Shown here one piece after another: positions 1 to 11,727 of a DNA stretch of 64,000 nt; the first letter of the stretch is position 1, and every line of letters starts with the position of its first letter. The DNA lies in assembly GCF_003073045.1 (NCBI RefSeq), contig NC_037593.1, positions 12,160,735 through 12,224,734 of the forward strand, in the 5' to 3' direction. Source of the stretch: Pomacea canaliculata (taxonomy: Eukaryota; Mollusca; Gastropoda; Architaenioglossa; Ampullariidae). A program made the translations under genes and the position numbers. The notes beneath the pieces are model-generated. The model made no database searches. It saw only the letters and a list, made by a program, of their open reading frames with translations, and was not told the DNA's origin.

Positions 1-190
1 GCTTAATTAATTCATTTCTATAGTTAATTTTTATGCTTATTATCTTTTTATATTTAATGCTTAATTAATTCATTTCTATAGTTAATTTTTTCCCTGAAAA
101 GGGCGAGGGCTAAGTGGAAAAAAGCGCTCAGTTGCTTATTTTACCCCTCGTTAATAAAGAATTGTCATTGTCATTGTCATTGTCATTGTC
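1..190 (+). repeat. 3' tail of a LINE or SINE with (ATTGTC)n end
   Basis: A 29-bp unit occurs twice (1-29 and 58-86). It is followed by a short GC-richer stretch and then by AATAAAGA with four to five tandem ATTGTC/ATTGTCATTGTC units ending at 190. A simple-repeat 3' tail after a conserved core is typical of RTE/CR1-like LINEs and the SINEs they mobilise. No coding sequence of the element is visible because the window starts here. The tail ends exactly where the 5' leader of the first SDR gene begins. Confidence 0.5.
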
Positions 191-291
191 ACCTGTTTAG
201 CCGCTGACCGGTGGAGTTATCGGCAGAGCGAGACTCGGGAGTGGTCTCCCTTACGAGAGCAAAGGTGAAGCAGACGGCAGGTACAACGATA

Positions 292-3200
292 ATGACGGAC
301 GTCGTCAACGGACTGCGCTTTGCCTTCATAGGGCTGTTTCAGATTATCTTTGCTTGGGTTCAGGCCATTCTGCTGAGCATATGTCCACGTTTCCTTCGGA
401 AACAATTTCTCTACAAAAATGTGACAGGAAAGGTAGTCTTAATTACCGGAGGAGGTAAGTGTGACAGAAAAATATTTCATATCACAGCGTGTTTGGCGTA
501 TTCTCTGTTAAAGGAAGTTTAAGAATCGTATTAAAGCACAGACTCTGGCTTATGAAAAGCTTATTTCATTTGCGTGCTGTGCATCACATAATCCACAAGT
601 AGATTTTGCACGGTTTTTGTCGCTTGTCCTGTATTTAGGACTTGAGCGGGAGAAAAGTAGAATGAAACTGCATGACTTCCAAGATAAGGCTTTAAAAAAA
701 AAAAAACCTACTGAAAGAAGACATTACTGGTTTACCAAAGTTTTGATATATGTATCAGAGCTTATTTTAGGGAAATTCTGCTTCAAAAACATAATTCATA
801 CATCAAAAGACTTGTTTAAGACGCAAATTTTTTTTCTTCTTGATGCACATAATGAATTACAGCTAGCATCCTGATCATTTCGAGCATTTAATATTTTATG
901 TTTAGTCCAGCATTTGAAAGCTTAAACCTCTGAATGGTATACTCTGCAGAGTAAAAATAATGGTAGCATTGCTAGCAGAAAAATATATAAAAATAGCAAG
1001 AATGTTTAATATTAATAAAAATGCGCTTCTAAGAAAAATTGTTTGGAACAGAATTAAAAATAGTTGTCCATTAAAACAAGTAACCTAGAGAGTTTTTTTC
1101 TGTTTAACCTTAATGCCAGACTGCAGGATATTTTATTCACTTTTTTAATAGTTCATTATTGTGACGATTCAGATGTTAAATTTTTATTCTAATGTACAAT
1201 AATCAGCTCTTTTATACTGCATCTTTAATCGTTATCCTTTATTCACCATTTAAAGGTTACAATGGAAATTTTCCTTTGGAACAAATTTAATGATAGAAAT
1301 AAATGCATTAGAAGAAGAATTAATGCAAATCAGTTCATAGCCCTGACAACAGAATAATTAAGATTTTGTGAAGTGCCTTGAGCTTGTCCACATGGCAAGA
1401 TAAGGCGCTATACAAGCCAACATTTATTATTATTTTTAATAGGTGTACCACAAGGCTCAACTGTTTGACAGTAGACACATCCTGGCATTAAAATACATAA
1501 ATGTAATATCATGTGAGAGGGAGATGCAAGTGGTGAGGGGTGGTAGACACTATCGCAGTAATTTTTAGGTAACATTTCTTGACTCAAAATTTGCACATTG
1601 TGCCAAATTATATAGTTTTTAAATTTTAAAATGCTGCACAGCCAGACTGCAAAAAATGCTTTAAGTCAGGCATGTCAAACTGAGTGTCCCCCGAGGGCCA
1701 CATGGGTCACATTGTGTTGTCATGAGGGCTGCATAAATGTACAGCGTCTTTGTGAGGGCCACAGGTGAACTTGCAAAGGGCGCATGTTTGACTTGACTGC
1801 TTTAGGCTATACAGATTCTTCTTAGTGATTGATTCATAGATTTATTGCCCACAGAGGGTAGGAAGCATCTGAAAAGATTTTTAAATCCTTGAAGATTTTC
1901 TCTTAACAAACTGCTGATCAATGGCACAAAGCTGCTGTTGCTGAATACTTATGATGTTACAAGCTAGTTTGACAACTTTAATAGCAATGCTAAGATTCTT
2001 ACAGTTAAATTTACATACCTAGCTATAATATTAGATGTAAGAATGTTCTCTGCCAATGCCTTATACACGTTTTCTAGCAAGTGCATCCTGACATCAAAAC
2101 ATTTATACTTCCTCATATGGAATAGCCTGATTAGCTTTTTTACACAGACTGTGGACAGAAGTTTATAAAAAGTTTTCCTTTAATCAACAGCCAGCGGCCT
2201 TGGTAGATTAATGGCAGACAGGTTCGCACGTCTCAACTGCAAACTGGTTCTTTGGGATGTTAACGAGGCAGGTCTGGAAGAAGTGGTGAAAGAAGTTCGT
2301 GTGTATGGTGTGTCCTGTAAGGCCTATGCAGTAGATCTTTCATCACGTGAACTGATCTATGCTGTAAGCATAATTTTAAAGTCCTATTGTTATTGCTGTG
2401 TCGATTTTGCAAAGAACATCAGCTTTATCTCCTTTGTCTGACCTCTATTTTTATTCTGGGATAATATGTTGTTGCCACTTTATGGTAGATATATGTTTAT
2501 GTAGTTATTTTTATTCAAAGATCAGTAAGAAAAAGTTGTTCCCAGAACACCAAGCTGGAGAAAGTACATAAAACAATCATTTTTAAGAGTTCCTGCTGAC
2601 CAAAATTGTTGTTGTTGTAGATTTTTTTACTTGTTGGAATTGTAACATGCTAAAGAGAGAGGTTAGATTATCTTCCTCGTTCTTTGTGTTAACCAAGCAA
2701 TCTTAACTTTACGGTATATGGTATAGAATGTGCCATAACAATTTCTTTAGTTTTCCTATTTTTGTGCCCTTGTTACCTGTGTTTTAAAGTTCATAGACTG
2801 TTGAGTTTTGCTTTTGTAAAATCTTCGTATCATTTTGTTTGTTTTTTTTTGTTTTAATTATTTATTCTTACAGACCTTCTTCTAGCTGTTTTCTGTTGAT
2901 GCTGTGACCATAATAAGTAAAAAGGTCTATATTAACAATTGTTATAACAGGCTGCAGAGAAGGTGAAAGCTGCCCATGGTCATGTTGACATATTGGTCAA
3001 CAATGCGGGTATTGTAACAGGAAAAAAATTTCTGGATTGTTCTGACAGCATGATTGAGAAAACCATGGATGTGAATGCCAATGCTCATTTCTGGGTAAGA
3101 TGATGACTGAAATTATATAATTAAGTTATTTTTTGATACCATAAGGTTTCCTTTGAATAAAATGACAATCATTTTTTCTGTCATGGTATCTAATTAATTT

Positions 3201-4674
3201 GATTTTTAAGATAAGCTTTATGCTGTTTTTATGCTATTATACTTTGTTGTCTCCCTTGCATTATTGCACAGAAGGGAGGATATTCAAAGAAGTATATTCT
3301 GAGACCCTCTACATTGAGTGCTTACACTGAAGTAAGAGTACCTGGTGCATACATATACTTGTTTTCTTGCTCTATTTAGTAAATTTGCTTTTGTTAGAAT
3401 ATGTACTTCAGGGAGAAGGAAAGGGTGTGAAAAAAGGGGCACAAAACACCTCGTGTGTTTATTGTTCCCTGTGCAGACCGTCAAAGCCTTTTTACCAGAT
3501 ATGATGAAGCGAAATAGTGGCCACATTGTTTCCATAGCTAGCTCTGCAGGACTGTTTGGAGTCGCTGGTCTTGCAGACTATTGTGCTAGCAAGTTTGCTG
3601 CAGTGGGCTTTATGGAGTCGATGCGTGCTGAGCTTGCAGCGATGGGCTTGACTGGCATTCATACCACAGTTGTCTGCCCTTACTTTATCAACACAGGCAT
3701 GTTTGATGGAGTCCGTAGCAAGTAAGTTGCCACCTACTTATCCTGATTCTGGCAAGATATACCTGCTCTTAAATCAGCGTGCATGGATGTAAACATTTGC
3801 ATGTGTGTGTGTGTCACATGTGAAAGTAGGTTTGCTTGTGTATAAACATGGGTATGGGTGGAAGAGCATGACACATTGATTTCATAGATGGCGAGAAGAT
3901 GTAACATACTTTTGAAAACTAAGCAAAATTTATGATACAAAACATTTTTAGTGCAATAGAGAAATGAACAATTTGTGCTGACGTACAGTACATTTAGGAA
4001 CTTTTGTATGGCTTACAAAAATAGTAGCTATTATGAGACCAGATGTGGTTTAGAATTGTTTTGATAAGAACTAGTTCACAAGGATTTGATTTTGCGTTAA
4101 GTTAATTAGTCATGTGTGAAACTAATTGCACGTCTGTTTAGGTATTGAATTTATGTTTCATAGTTTCTCATCTATTTGCTTGTGGTTTTGGCAGATCTCT
4201 AGTAAAGATTACACAAGCATGGGAGAACAACAGTAACCGAATAAACAAAATCTTGCTGGCACCACAGAACAGAATATCTACAGACCTGAAGAAAACTCCT
4301 AAGAGAAGTATTTACAGTTATCTATAACATTTATCTCTTGTGCAGGTTCATGCCTATCTTGGACCCAAATGAAACTGTTGACAGGATAGTGGATGCTGTA
4401 CTGTGTAACCAGGCTTTCCTGATCATACCCCGTTCTTTGTACTTGACTTACGCCATGAGAGGGTAGGTAGCTCCAGTAGCAAAATCTTGCTTGCTTCACA
4501 TTTGCTATTAGTAACATGATCTGAATTCTCTTTGGGCTTGATTTTTTTTGTATCCTTATGATTGTGTGCAGCTTTATGCCAGTGAAAGTTGGAGCCATTT
4601 TGGCTGATTTTCTCGGAGTCAATGAGTCCATGACCGGTTTCCAGGGTCGCTTGGGACAGAAGAAAGGAGACTGA
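292..4674 (+). CDS. SDR family 16C retinol dehydrogenase-like protein, copy 1
   Basis: Six exons join in phase: 292-454, 2191-2363, 2951-3094, 3477-3721, 4346-4462 and 4572-4674, all with GT-AG introns, giving 314 residues. The family (SDR16C, epidermal retinol dehydrogenase 2 and relatives) oxidises retinol- or steroid-type alcohols with NAD(P) at the endoplasmic reticulum membrane. An N-terminal hydrophobic segment (about residues 10-32) fits a membrane anchor. Cofactor motif TGGASGLG is at 52-59, NNAG at 129-132, the catalytic Ser in ASSAG near 183, and the YxxxK pair at Y195 and K199. The start is the first ATG in the frame; the upstream in-frame stretch has no ATG. The usual SDR16C length is about 305-316, so it looks complete. 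A convergent paralogue lies at 7.0-11.6 kb. AATAAA at 4880 and 4916 are candidate polyadenylation signals. Substrate is not predictable from sequence. Confidence 0.9.
1361..1437 (+). repeat. LINE/SINE 3'-tail fragment in SDR copy 1 intron 1
   Basis: The sequence reads GTGAAGTGCCTTGAGC, then AAGGCGCTATACAAG, then a short TTATTATT tail. This is the common 3' end of CR1/L2/RTE-like elements and their SINEs (a CGCTATA core followed by an ATT repeat). No body of the element was recognised upstream. Confidence 0.45.
1667..1799. mobile_element. Short non-autonomous hAT-like element
   Basis: The ends CAGGCATGTCAAACT and (reverse complement of the right end) CAGTCAAGTCAAACATG form imperfect terminal inverted repeats of hAT style. 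Flanking 8-mers CTTTAAGT (1659-1666) and CTTTAGGC (1800-1807) look like a decayed 8-bp target duplication. It is 133 bp with no coding capacity and lies inside intron 1 of SDR copy 1. Confidence 0.5.
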
Positions 4675-4879
4675 CACTGTGATAATGATGGTACAAAACG
4701 TAAAGTCCAGTTTGTTTACTGTATTAGCATTACCCATCGTCCCAGTTTCTCCATGAAGTGGACTCTATCTCCTCTGGGAGTAAAATAACATTTTTCTTTG
4801 AATGAAATATTTCTTTTTACTAAATTTACTAGAATGATATAATGACAATGATAGCACTTATAAGCTGTTTCCTAAATTG

Positions 4880-4921
4880 AATAAAATATTCACCATGCTT
4901 TTCCTACCTTACAAAATAAAA
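4880..4921 (+). promoter_or_regulatory. Candidate polyadenylation signals for SDR copy 1
   Basis: AATAAA occurs at 4880-4885 and again at 4916-4921, about 200-250 bases after the SDR copy 1 stop codon. Assignment rests on position only. Confidence 0.35.
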
Positions 4922-7011
4922 TATCATCATCCCTCTAGGCTGTACTTTCACTACACACGTTCAAAGAAACAAGAAAATGAGTAATCATACTCAATCCCTA
5001 TACAGCCATATTACCCACACTTTGTGAGAAAGTGGTGGTTTTCATAGTGTGGTGAAGAAGGCAAGAGAGAAACATGAGTGTGCATGTATACATATACTTT
5101 GTGTGTGGTGGGATGATATATGAAGGACTTTTTTGTTTGATCTGGTAATGATCACAGTTGGTGTTGCCTGCAGTTTATATTTATGTTTTTCTTTTTTGCA
5201 TAGTTTTATTTCAAATCTTTATTTTCTAATTCTATATATTTTTTATTTTCATCTCATAATGCATCCCATTTAAAAAAAGTGAATTATGTTCAAAGGAGTA
5301 TAATTATTTTTGTGTTTGTTTGTTTTTTTTGTTTGGTAAATGCTTTAAACTTTGCCCAGGGATGCTGTTAGTGGGAGAAGGTTGATCATAATTATGCAAA
5401 TTTGCATTTGAAACATGGTATGATTACAGTCACCAAATATAATTACACCAAAGAGGTATCCTCTTTGATTACACAATTACAACCAGATGTGATCGCAGAT
5501 GCAGCTTAGAGCAATCTAAACAATTGTTTGTTATTTTTATTATGATTTTACAATAAAATTTTGTATCCTTTGCACTGGGCTATTCAATCAAAGTTTGACA
5601 TGAGCGGTGAGCAAATGGATATCCTGTGAAAATGACTTGTGTAGACGAAGGCTTGAGCTGCATCGTATTGTGCCTTCCCAATGACTGGTACGTCCAGAAC
5701 CAGTTAAGCGATAAGATGGCTTTAGCAAGTTATGCTACCAGCAGGAGAGAAGCTGTTGTACACCCCGGGCTCATAGTTATAAAGTGAGAGTAAGTCATGT
5801 GAGTTACCCCATTGTACTGACCCTCACTTCATAAATACTGCCCCTAGAGAAATACATTCAGCCTTGCTTTTCTAAATGTATTTTGTGAACAGGTATGGTT
5901 GTGCTTTCTTAGACTTAAAATAAAGGGCTGACTAAGTGAGATGATTTTATATGAATTTTGCAATGCATTGAATAAACATTGATAAATATCGGTGGTCGGG
6001 GAACAGACAGATATTGCATAAAATAAATTTATTTTATAGGAAACTTGAAAATCTAAAATATCGTGACACATAGCCAATGTTATGATTGTTTTTTATTTTT
6101 CATACTCAAGTTGTGTAATATTCAAGATGTGTGTTTTTTAGATCAACATCAGGGCTGATTTAATACAGCTTTTTCTTTGCATGAAGATGTACGCACCAAA
6201 GATGCAACACTCAGCGCATGCTTAGGATGAGGAGAATTACAGAACATATGCATATGCATGTATATGCACATAAACATAATAATCGACGCTTTCAGCTTCA
6301 TATTTGTAGCAACCACAGAAAAGTCAATGTGAACAACTATCTCTCTCTCTCGCACACAAACAGCTGTTGTAGTTAAACTATCGCCACAATGACTTCATGA
6401 TTTATAAAAACGTCTTGATTTGTTGCTCAGTCTTAACTCTTATTTTTTTGTAAACAATAAACTTGTCTAGCATCAACAGCTTCAGTAACCAGTACTTTGT
6501 GTCAAGAACCAAAGATGTGTACAGAAGCTGTTGAAAGGCTCGTTTGGTACTTCTCTCAACTACAGGTTAAATAAAATTACGGTGTGGAAATCATGATAGG
6601 GTGCTGTGTTCACTCAGAAGTGGTGAGTGAGAAAAATCAAAGCAATCATACAATAGGAGATAATTGTGGGAATGCTGGCTCATTCCACCGACATGACAAA
6701 ATCTCCAAGACACCACCGAAGGTCAAAACCTTGAACTGACACCGTCACCGAACTGGCTAAAGCAGCGAGTCTTTCCCAACCTTCCTCGGAAAAAAGTCTT
6801 GGCATAAAAAGTAAAGTTTTTTCGCTAGACACAGAATGTATTCTGCTATCACAGTTGCCCTGGTGACAAAATGACAAGGCGGTCCTTCTGGGCTGAACAT
6901 TCGCGGTTTTCACACAGGTGTTCGACAGTCAGGGTGAGGCAGGTGAAAGGAAAGGCAGTTTCTCAATGGCAGCTAATCAAGGCTTTAAAAGTCGAGGGTT
7001 AAAATATGCCG
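4922..7011. other. Interval between the two convergent SDR genes, no gene seen
   Basis: About 2.1 kb of AT-rich sequence. The short open frames here have no recognisable protein, no signal peptide and no splice context. It should contain the 3' untranslated regions of both convergent genes. A short CT run sits near 6340-6351. Confidence 0.5.
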
Positions 7012-10000
7012 TCAGTTAGCCACACGCCCTTTGAAGGTGTCCATCATTGCTGAAGCTCCCAGATAGTCTTGAAGAAGCCAAGCGCACTTGACTGGAAGAA
7101 TGCTGCACAACATCATCATAATCGTCATCGTCATCATCACTTCACAGCGATAAAAAGAAAGAGAAATTTAAGAGTATTAGTGAAAGGCAGGCAGGCAGGT
7201 CGAACGGTGGCAAACTATGACAAACGAATATTTTCTCTTAAATAAAAAATTCAAGCAGAAGACTAGGTCAGTAAATCTCAACAATCTCTAGTCAAAATAA
7301 AGAAGAAAAGCACGAAACACGAGGGCTTTAAGTGCAACAAGGAATAATTTGACGTGTACACACGCGCGGACGCACGCACGCATACTAACCCTTTCAATGC
7401 ATAAAAGCAGTAGAGCACATGCGGTAAGATGATAAACTCCTGGTTGCGTAGAATGGCTTTCATGATTTGATGTGCGACATACTCTGGCTCCAGGGCATTC
7501 ATGAGCCAGGGGAATCTGTCAGCAGGAATAGTTGACAAATTACACAACTTTTCTCGCCATTTGCATGGCTAGGCATTCAGAGAATGGGAAAGCTACCAGC
7601 TTGAGTGTGCAAGTAGCCTGACAGGTCTAGCAGCAACAAAATGTTCGCTTGGCTGCCCAGTATAAAAAGCAAAGATGCTTGGCAAAGCTTGTAACCCTAA
7701 CTCATGTGTGTACTCCTATATGGCACTAACAATGTGCCCGAGCTGTCATAGAAATTTTATTGTTAGCTTGGCTTGTTAAGCTGTTGCTTGTCGAAATAAA
7801 AATATAATAGAGAGTCTCGTGATCTTTACGGTTAGGGAAGTTATAATTTCCTCTCTCTCTATCACTGTTTTACCCAATCCTCAAAGGTCAGGTGTCCATT
7901 CAGCAGCTAAATCAACTGGCAAACACGGGTATCGAACCCGCCACTGTACACCTTTCAGGTGGGACCCCGTAGCTCTAACCAGTAGGCTATCCACTTCTGT
8001 TGCCAGTTAATGTTGTCTGGCAGCAAGAGAAGTTCAAAGGACCAAATAGCCGCTTTGACTACACATTGTGAACCGACCATTTCTTTTGGCAGGAAAATAT
8101 GTCCACACCCTGCTAAGTTCAATAAACAAATTATTAGATGTCGAGCGACGGATTTACCTGACAGAGCAGCCGTCGAACATGCCCGTGGAGATCAGGTAAG
8201 GACAGACAACTGTTGTGTGGATTCCCTCCTTGTTTTGGGCCATGAGTTCGTTGCGCAGGGATTCGTCAAAGCCCACAGCAGCGAACTTGCTGGCGCAGTA
8301 ATCCGATAGTCCGGTGACCCCTAGCAACCCGGCAGAGCTGGCTATGGTGACTATGTGGCCGTGATTTCGAATCATCATACTGGGCAGAAAGGCTTTCACT
8401 GTCTGAGGAGAAAACACAGGCAGGCACACACGATGAATTATTCTGGTATGATTTGGAATTATTAGAGACAAGTTTTACTGCTATAAATACCATAAAGAGA
8501 GTTATTAATCATCAAACTGTATCGTCACCGAGAAAATGTGTGTGTGTGTGTGTGATATCATCAAGAAGATGATGAAGAAGAGTACAAGATTATAGTTGAT
8601 GAGAGTGGAAAGAGATAAGATTGAGGAGTGGAGATCAAGAGTGGGGGGAAGGATGAGAGACGCAGTGACATGAGTACAAGCTGCACATACAAGAAGTAAT
8701 GGTGGTGGAGGAGGTGGATGCAATGCAGATGACGATGAAATAGAAGATCTTGCAACTAAATGGAAGGCATTGAAGAAACTCACCCAGAAATGAGCCATGC
8801 TGTTGACTTGCATGGTCTTTAGCACCATGGAGTCTGGACAGTCCAGGAACTTCCGGCCAGTCACTATGCCCGCGTTGTTCACCAAGATGTCCACAGACCC
8901 GAGGTCTGACATCACCTGGACACAAGTACGCCATCAGAAAAAAGTTTCGTGTGCAGTTGGGCGCACGTGGAAGTCACGTGGATTTACAACGTGGATCAGG
9001 AGCAAGCTGCACAACACATTTCTAATTTTAATATTTTTTAGGCTTTAAATCTAGATAACCAGTTTTGTAGAAACCCTATCCACCACCGAATCATTTAAAC
9101 GTGCATAAAAACACATCTGTTCCACGCGCATTACTCCGTACACCAATACACACAGTTGTCAAAGGTTGTGATTATAGTCAGTTGATTAGTCATCCTGTTC
9201 GTCTTCCTCTGCAGATTTACGACACTCTCCATCCTTACTGTTTGTTCAGGTAGTTTTTGTGGCTACGTGTACATATAATCAATGGCTTGGAGACAGGTGT
9301 TCAGTACAAGTCTCTCAGTTGCTGTTGATGCTCGAATGTAAGATATTGATGCTTGTTGTTTGTTGCTGTATGTCTTTGTATATTGTATGATGTATAACTT
9401 TACTATCGAAAATTAATTTTATTTTCAGTTTCCACACTCCAGTTTAAGTAAATGTTAATGGCTGCTGTTGTTCACTTCCCCCTTGAATTGGGCTTTACTG
9501 AAACTTCAAGTTCGAGTAGTTTGTTCCCTGATTTATTTTTGTGTCTTCTGTGTTTGTCATTACCTATATGTACAGTAGTTTGTCCTTCCGTCCTTTGTAT
9601 TCTGTCCATGTCTTTTACTTGTCTTGCGCGCCTTCGTGAGCGTGATTATGGACTATATATATATATCTCCCATACATCTATAATTGTTTTGAAAAAACCG
9701 GTTTCGAGGGTTCTATGTAGTAGTTGTTATTTCCTGCTTGTGCAATGAAATCATTTATTTGTATGTCAAATCAAGAAGGAAGAAAAGGTCTTTTTGATAT
9801 ATCAAAAGTAAGTTTATTACTTAACTGTTGATTAGAATATACGGTTAAATCGGTCTAAACAGTTATCGCCATTAAAAGGTCGACTGAGATAAGTATGACT
9901 GTTGCCTGTCCTAAAACTAAAAGTCAGTAAGAATCAAGGATGAAGAAGTTTTAGTCAGCAGACTACCTTCTTGGCGGCGGCGTACACGTTGTCCTTGTCG

Positions 10001-11595
10001 GAGACGTCGACGGTGTAGGTGCGGGCGACGGTCCCCAACTTCTTGACCATGGCGGCGGTCTCCTCATTGCCCGAGCTGTTTACATCCCATAATGCCAAAC
10101 GGCAACTGTGAGACGCGAACTCCAAGGCCAGGAGTCGACCTATACCGCTTCCTGGAGAACAAGATCCTCAGCTATGTCAAAATCATTGTCCTTAGTGGGA
10201 TTGTCACTTCTAGTGACACACTGACACGTACACTAACATCGCCAATGACATTGATACTTTCTTTATGAAGGAAAAAAAAAAAAAGACTCACTGAAATAGT
10301 TTTACCACACACTGTCTCTAAAAAGTCAAAACACAAAGCACCAAGACAGAATGCAGAGTTTACATTTATTAATATTAGAAAAATAAAGCTAATATGAGTC
10401 ACTTGGAACGTTAAGGACAATTCTTGAACGGCTAATTACAATTGTTTACAAGTGATGCAGGAAAACAGATTCGGTAGACATTGTATACTGTTCAGTGAAC
10501 AGCTAACACATGACAGTAATATGATATCAATTAGAATGACTTGAGTGTTTCTTTGTCTTCCCCCTTAACTGTGACCATTCATGAAATTCTAGAAGTCTAG
10601 TACACTGTCAACACATCATCAATGCTGGCGCCTTGTAAACATAGACCCCATGTCAAAGCTATAGGGCAGGGGTGGGCAATTAATTTTCTCAAGGGGCCGC
10701 ATGAGAAGTTGGGATGGTTTTAGAGGGCCGGACTAATATAATTAACTCAGTTGTACCCAATACTTTATATATAGTATATATACCAGAGGCGGCGTTAGGA
10801 ACCGTTAGGAACACGCGGGGCCTGGGGCCGACCATCCGCGCGGGGCCTGGGTAATGGAGTACGTGTATCAACATCCCTATTGATGTGATGCCGGAAGCAC
10901 TGATTTATATACAGTTAGATAGACTGGATGTATTTCGCGAAATAACACACGAATTTAGCGTTTTAATTGTTCGTAACTGTTTGTGACAGAAGCGGTTTTT
11001 TCTTAAAGCGAAATAATATTGTGACGACAACTTAATAAACTGCTTGTTGTTATTGTCGGGTTTAACGTGAAGACATGGGTTCAATAATTTGCTTAATTAG
11101 AACTTAGAAGTGTTTTCTGAACGTCAATTTTTTTGTCACAACTTGTTTAACACAGCTAGCAATAAGTCATAAAGATGACCTCTGGGCTAAAGCGCGGGGC
11201 CCCTTCGAGAGCGGGGCCTGGGGCGGCCGCCCCATTTGCCACCCCCTAACGCCGCCGCTGATATATACTGGAGGGTGGGCCAGCGGGCGGGCCGGTCAGA
11301 GACAGGAGGCGGGCCGGATCCGGCCCGCGGGCCGGCGTTTGCCCAGGTCTGCTATAGGGTGATTGAATCAAACAAACAAACAAACAAACAAACAAACAAA
11401 CAAACAAACAAACAAACAAACAAACAAACATCGTTAGTGGAAGATGACGTCACCTGCTCCTGTGACGAGGACGGTCTGACCAGAGATGTCCTTGGCGATG
11501 AAACTGGTGGGGACGAAGAAGAGGAAGACAGCTTCGAGCCAGGCGTAGATGACTTTACCCAGTACAACAAAGAACTCGCACAACGACTCCAACAT
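7012..11595 (-). CDS. SDR family 16C retinol dehydrogenase-like protein, copy 2
   Basis: Six minus-strand exons: 11595-11454, 10151-9967, 8915-8784, 8402-8158, 7515-7390 and 7102-7012, all GT-AG, encoding 306 residues. Residues 5-30 are hydrophobic, fitting an N-terminal ER anchor. TGAGSGIG lies at 45-52, NNAG at 122-125, ASSAG around 174-178, and Y188/K192 form the YxxxK pair. Exon phases match copy 1 at every junction and exon 4 is 245 nt in both genes, so the two arose by gene duplication and inversion. It converges on copy 1. Intron 1 carries a nested hAT pair, a CAAA microsatellite beside the donor, and intron 4 carries a SINE. Same expected chemistry as copy 1 (NAD(P)-dependent alcohol/retinol dehydrogenase); exact substrate unknown. 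Confidence 0.9.
7840..8003 (-). repeat. tRNA-derived SINE in SDR copy 2 intron 4
   Basis: On the minus strand from about 8003 the sequence has a box A-like TAGCCTACTGGTTAGAGC and about 40 bases later a box B GGTTCGATACC. The flanks do not pair as an acceptor stem, so this is a SINE head, not a tRNA gene. The end near 7840 is approximate. Confidence 0.6.
8536..8553. repeat. (TG)n microsatellite
   Basis: A short run of TG dinucleotides lies in intron 3 of SDR copy 2. It has no other visible role. Confidence 0.7.
10667..11351. mobile_element. Outer hAT-like element (interrupted by a second element)
   Basis: The left end CAGGGGTGGGCAA and the right end, read in reverse complement CAGACCTGGGCAA, are typical hAT terminal repeats. 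The 8-bp direct repeat CTATAGGG flanks it exactly (10659-10666 and 11352-11359). The element proper is 10667-10775 plus 11269-11351; the middle is a separate inserted element. It has no transposase and lies in intron 1 of SDR copy 2. Confidence 0.85.
10784..11260. mobile_element. Inner hAT-like element nested in the outer one
   Basis: Terminal inverted repeats CAGAGGCGGCGTTAGG (left) and CAGCGGCGGCGTTAGG (right end, reverse complement) bound a 477-bp element. The 8-bp direct repeat ATATATAC flanks it exactly (10776-10783 and 11261-11268). The GC-rich subterminal parts repeat GGGGCCTGG. No coding region was recognised, so it is non-autonomous. Confidence 0.85.
11368..11430. repeat. (CAAA)n microsatellite
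   Basis: About 15 tandem CAAA units lie 24 bases from the splice donor of exon 1 of SDR copy 2. Confidence 0.95.
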
Positions 11596-11677
11596 CCTGT
11601 CGAGTTGTCAGCAGCTAGTGACAGTAACAGTGGCTGTAAACAGAGAGAACAGTCTTCTTATTCTTGAGAGCTCTGAG

Positions 11678-11678
11678 A

Positions 11679-11726
<48 letters not shown>
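11678..11726. repeat. (GAT)n microsatellite
   Basis: About 16 tandem GAT/ATG units lie just upstream of the first exon of SDR copy 2 in its transcriptional direction. Confidence 0.95.

Positions 11727-11727
<1 letters not shown>

Noticed and set aside
7915-8000. Possible tRNA gene on the minus strand (box A and box B present)
   Set aside because: The 5' and 3' ends do not pair as an acceptor stem and the flanks are SINE-like, so it is called a SINE.
11236-11667. Open frame of 143 codons including a KQTN repeat
   Set aside because: It runs through a hAT end, a CAAA microsatellite and the antisense of SDR copy 2 exon 1; it is a composite by chance.
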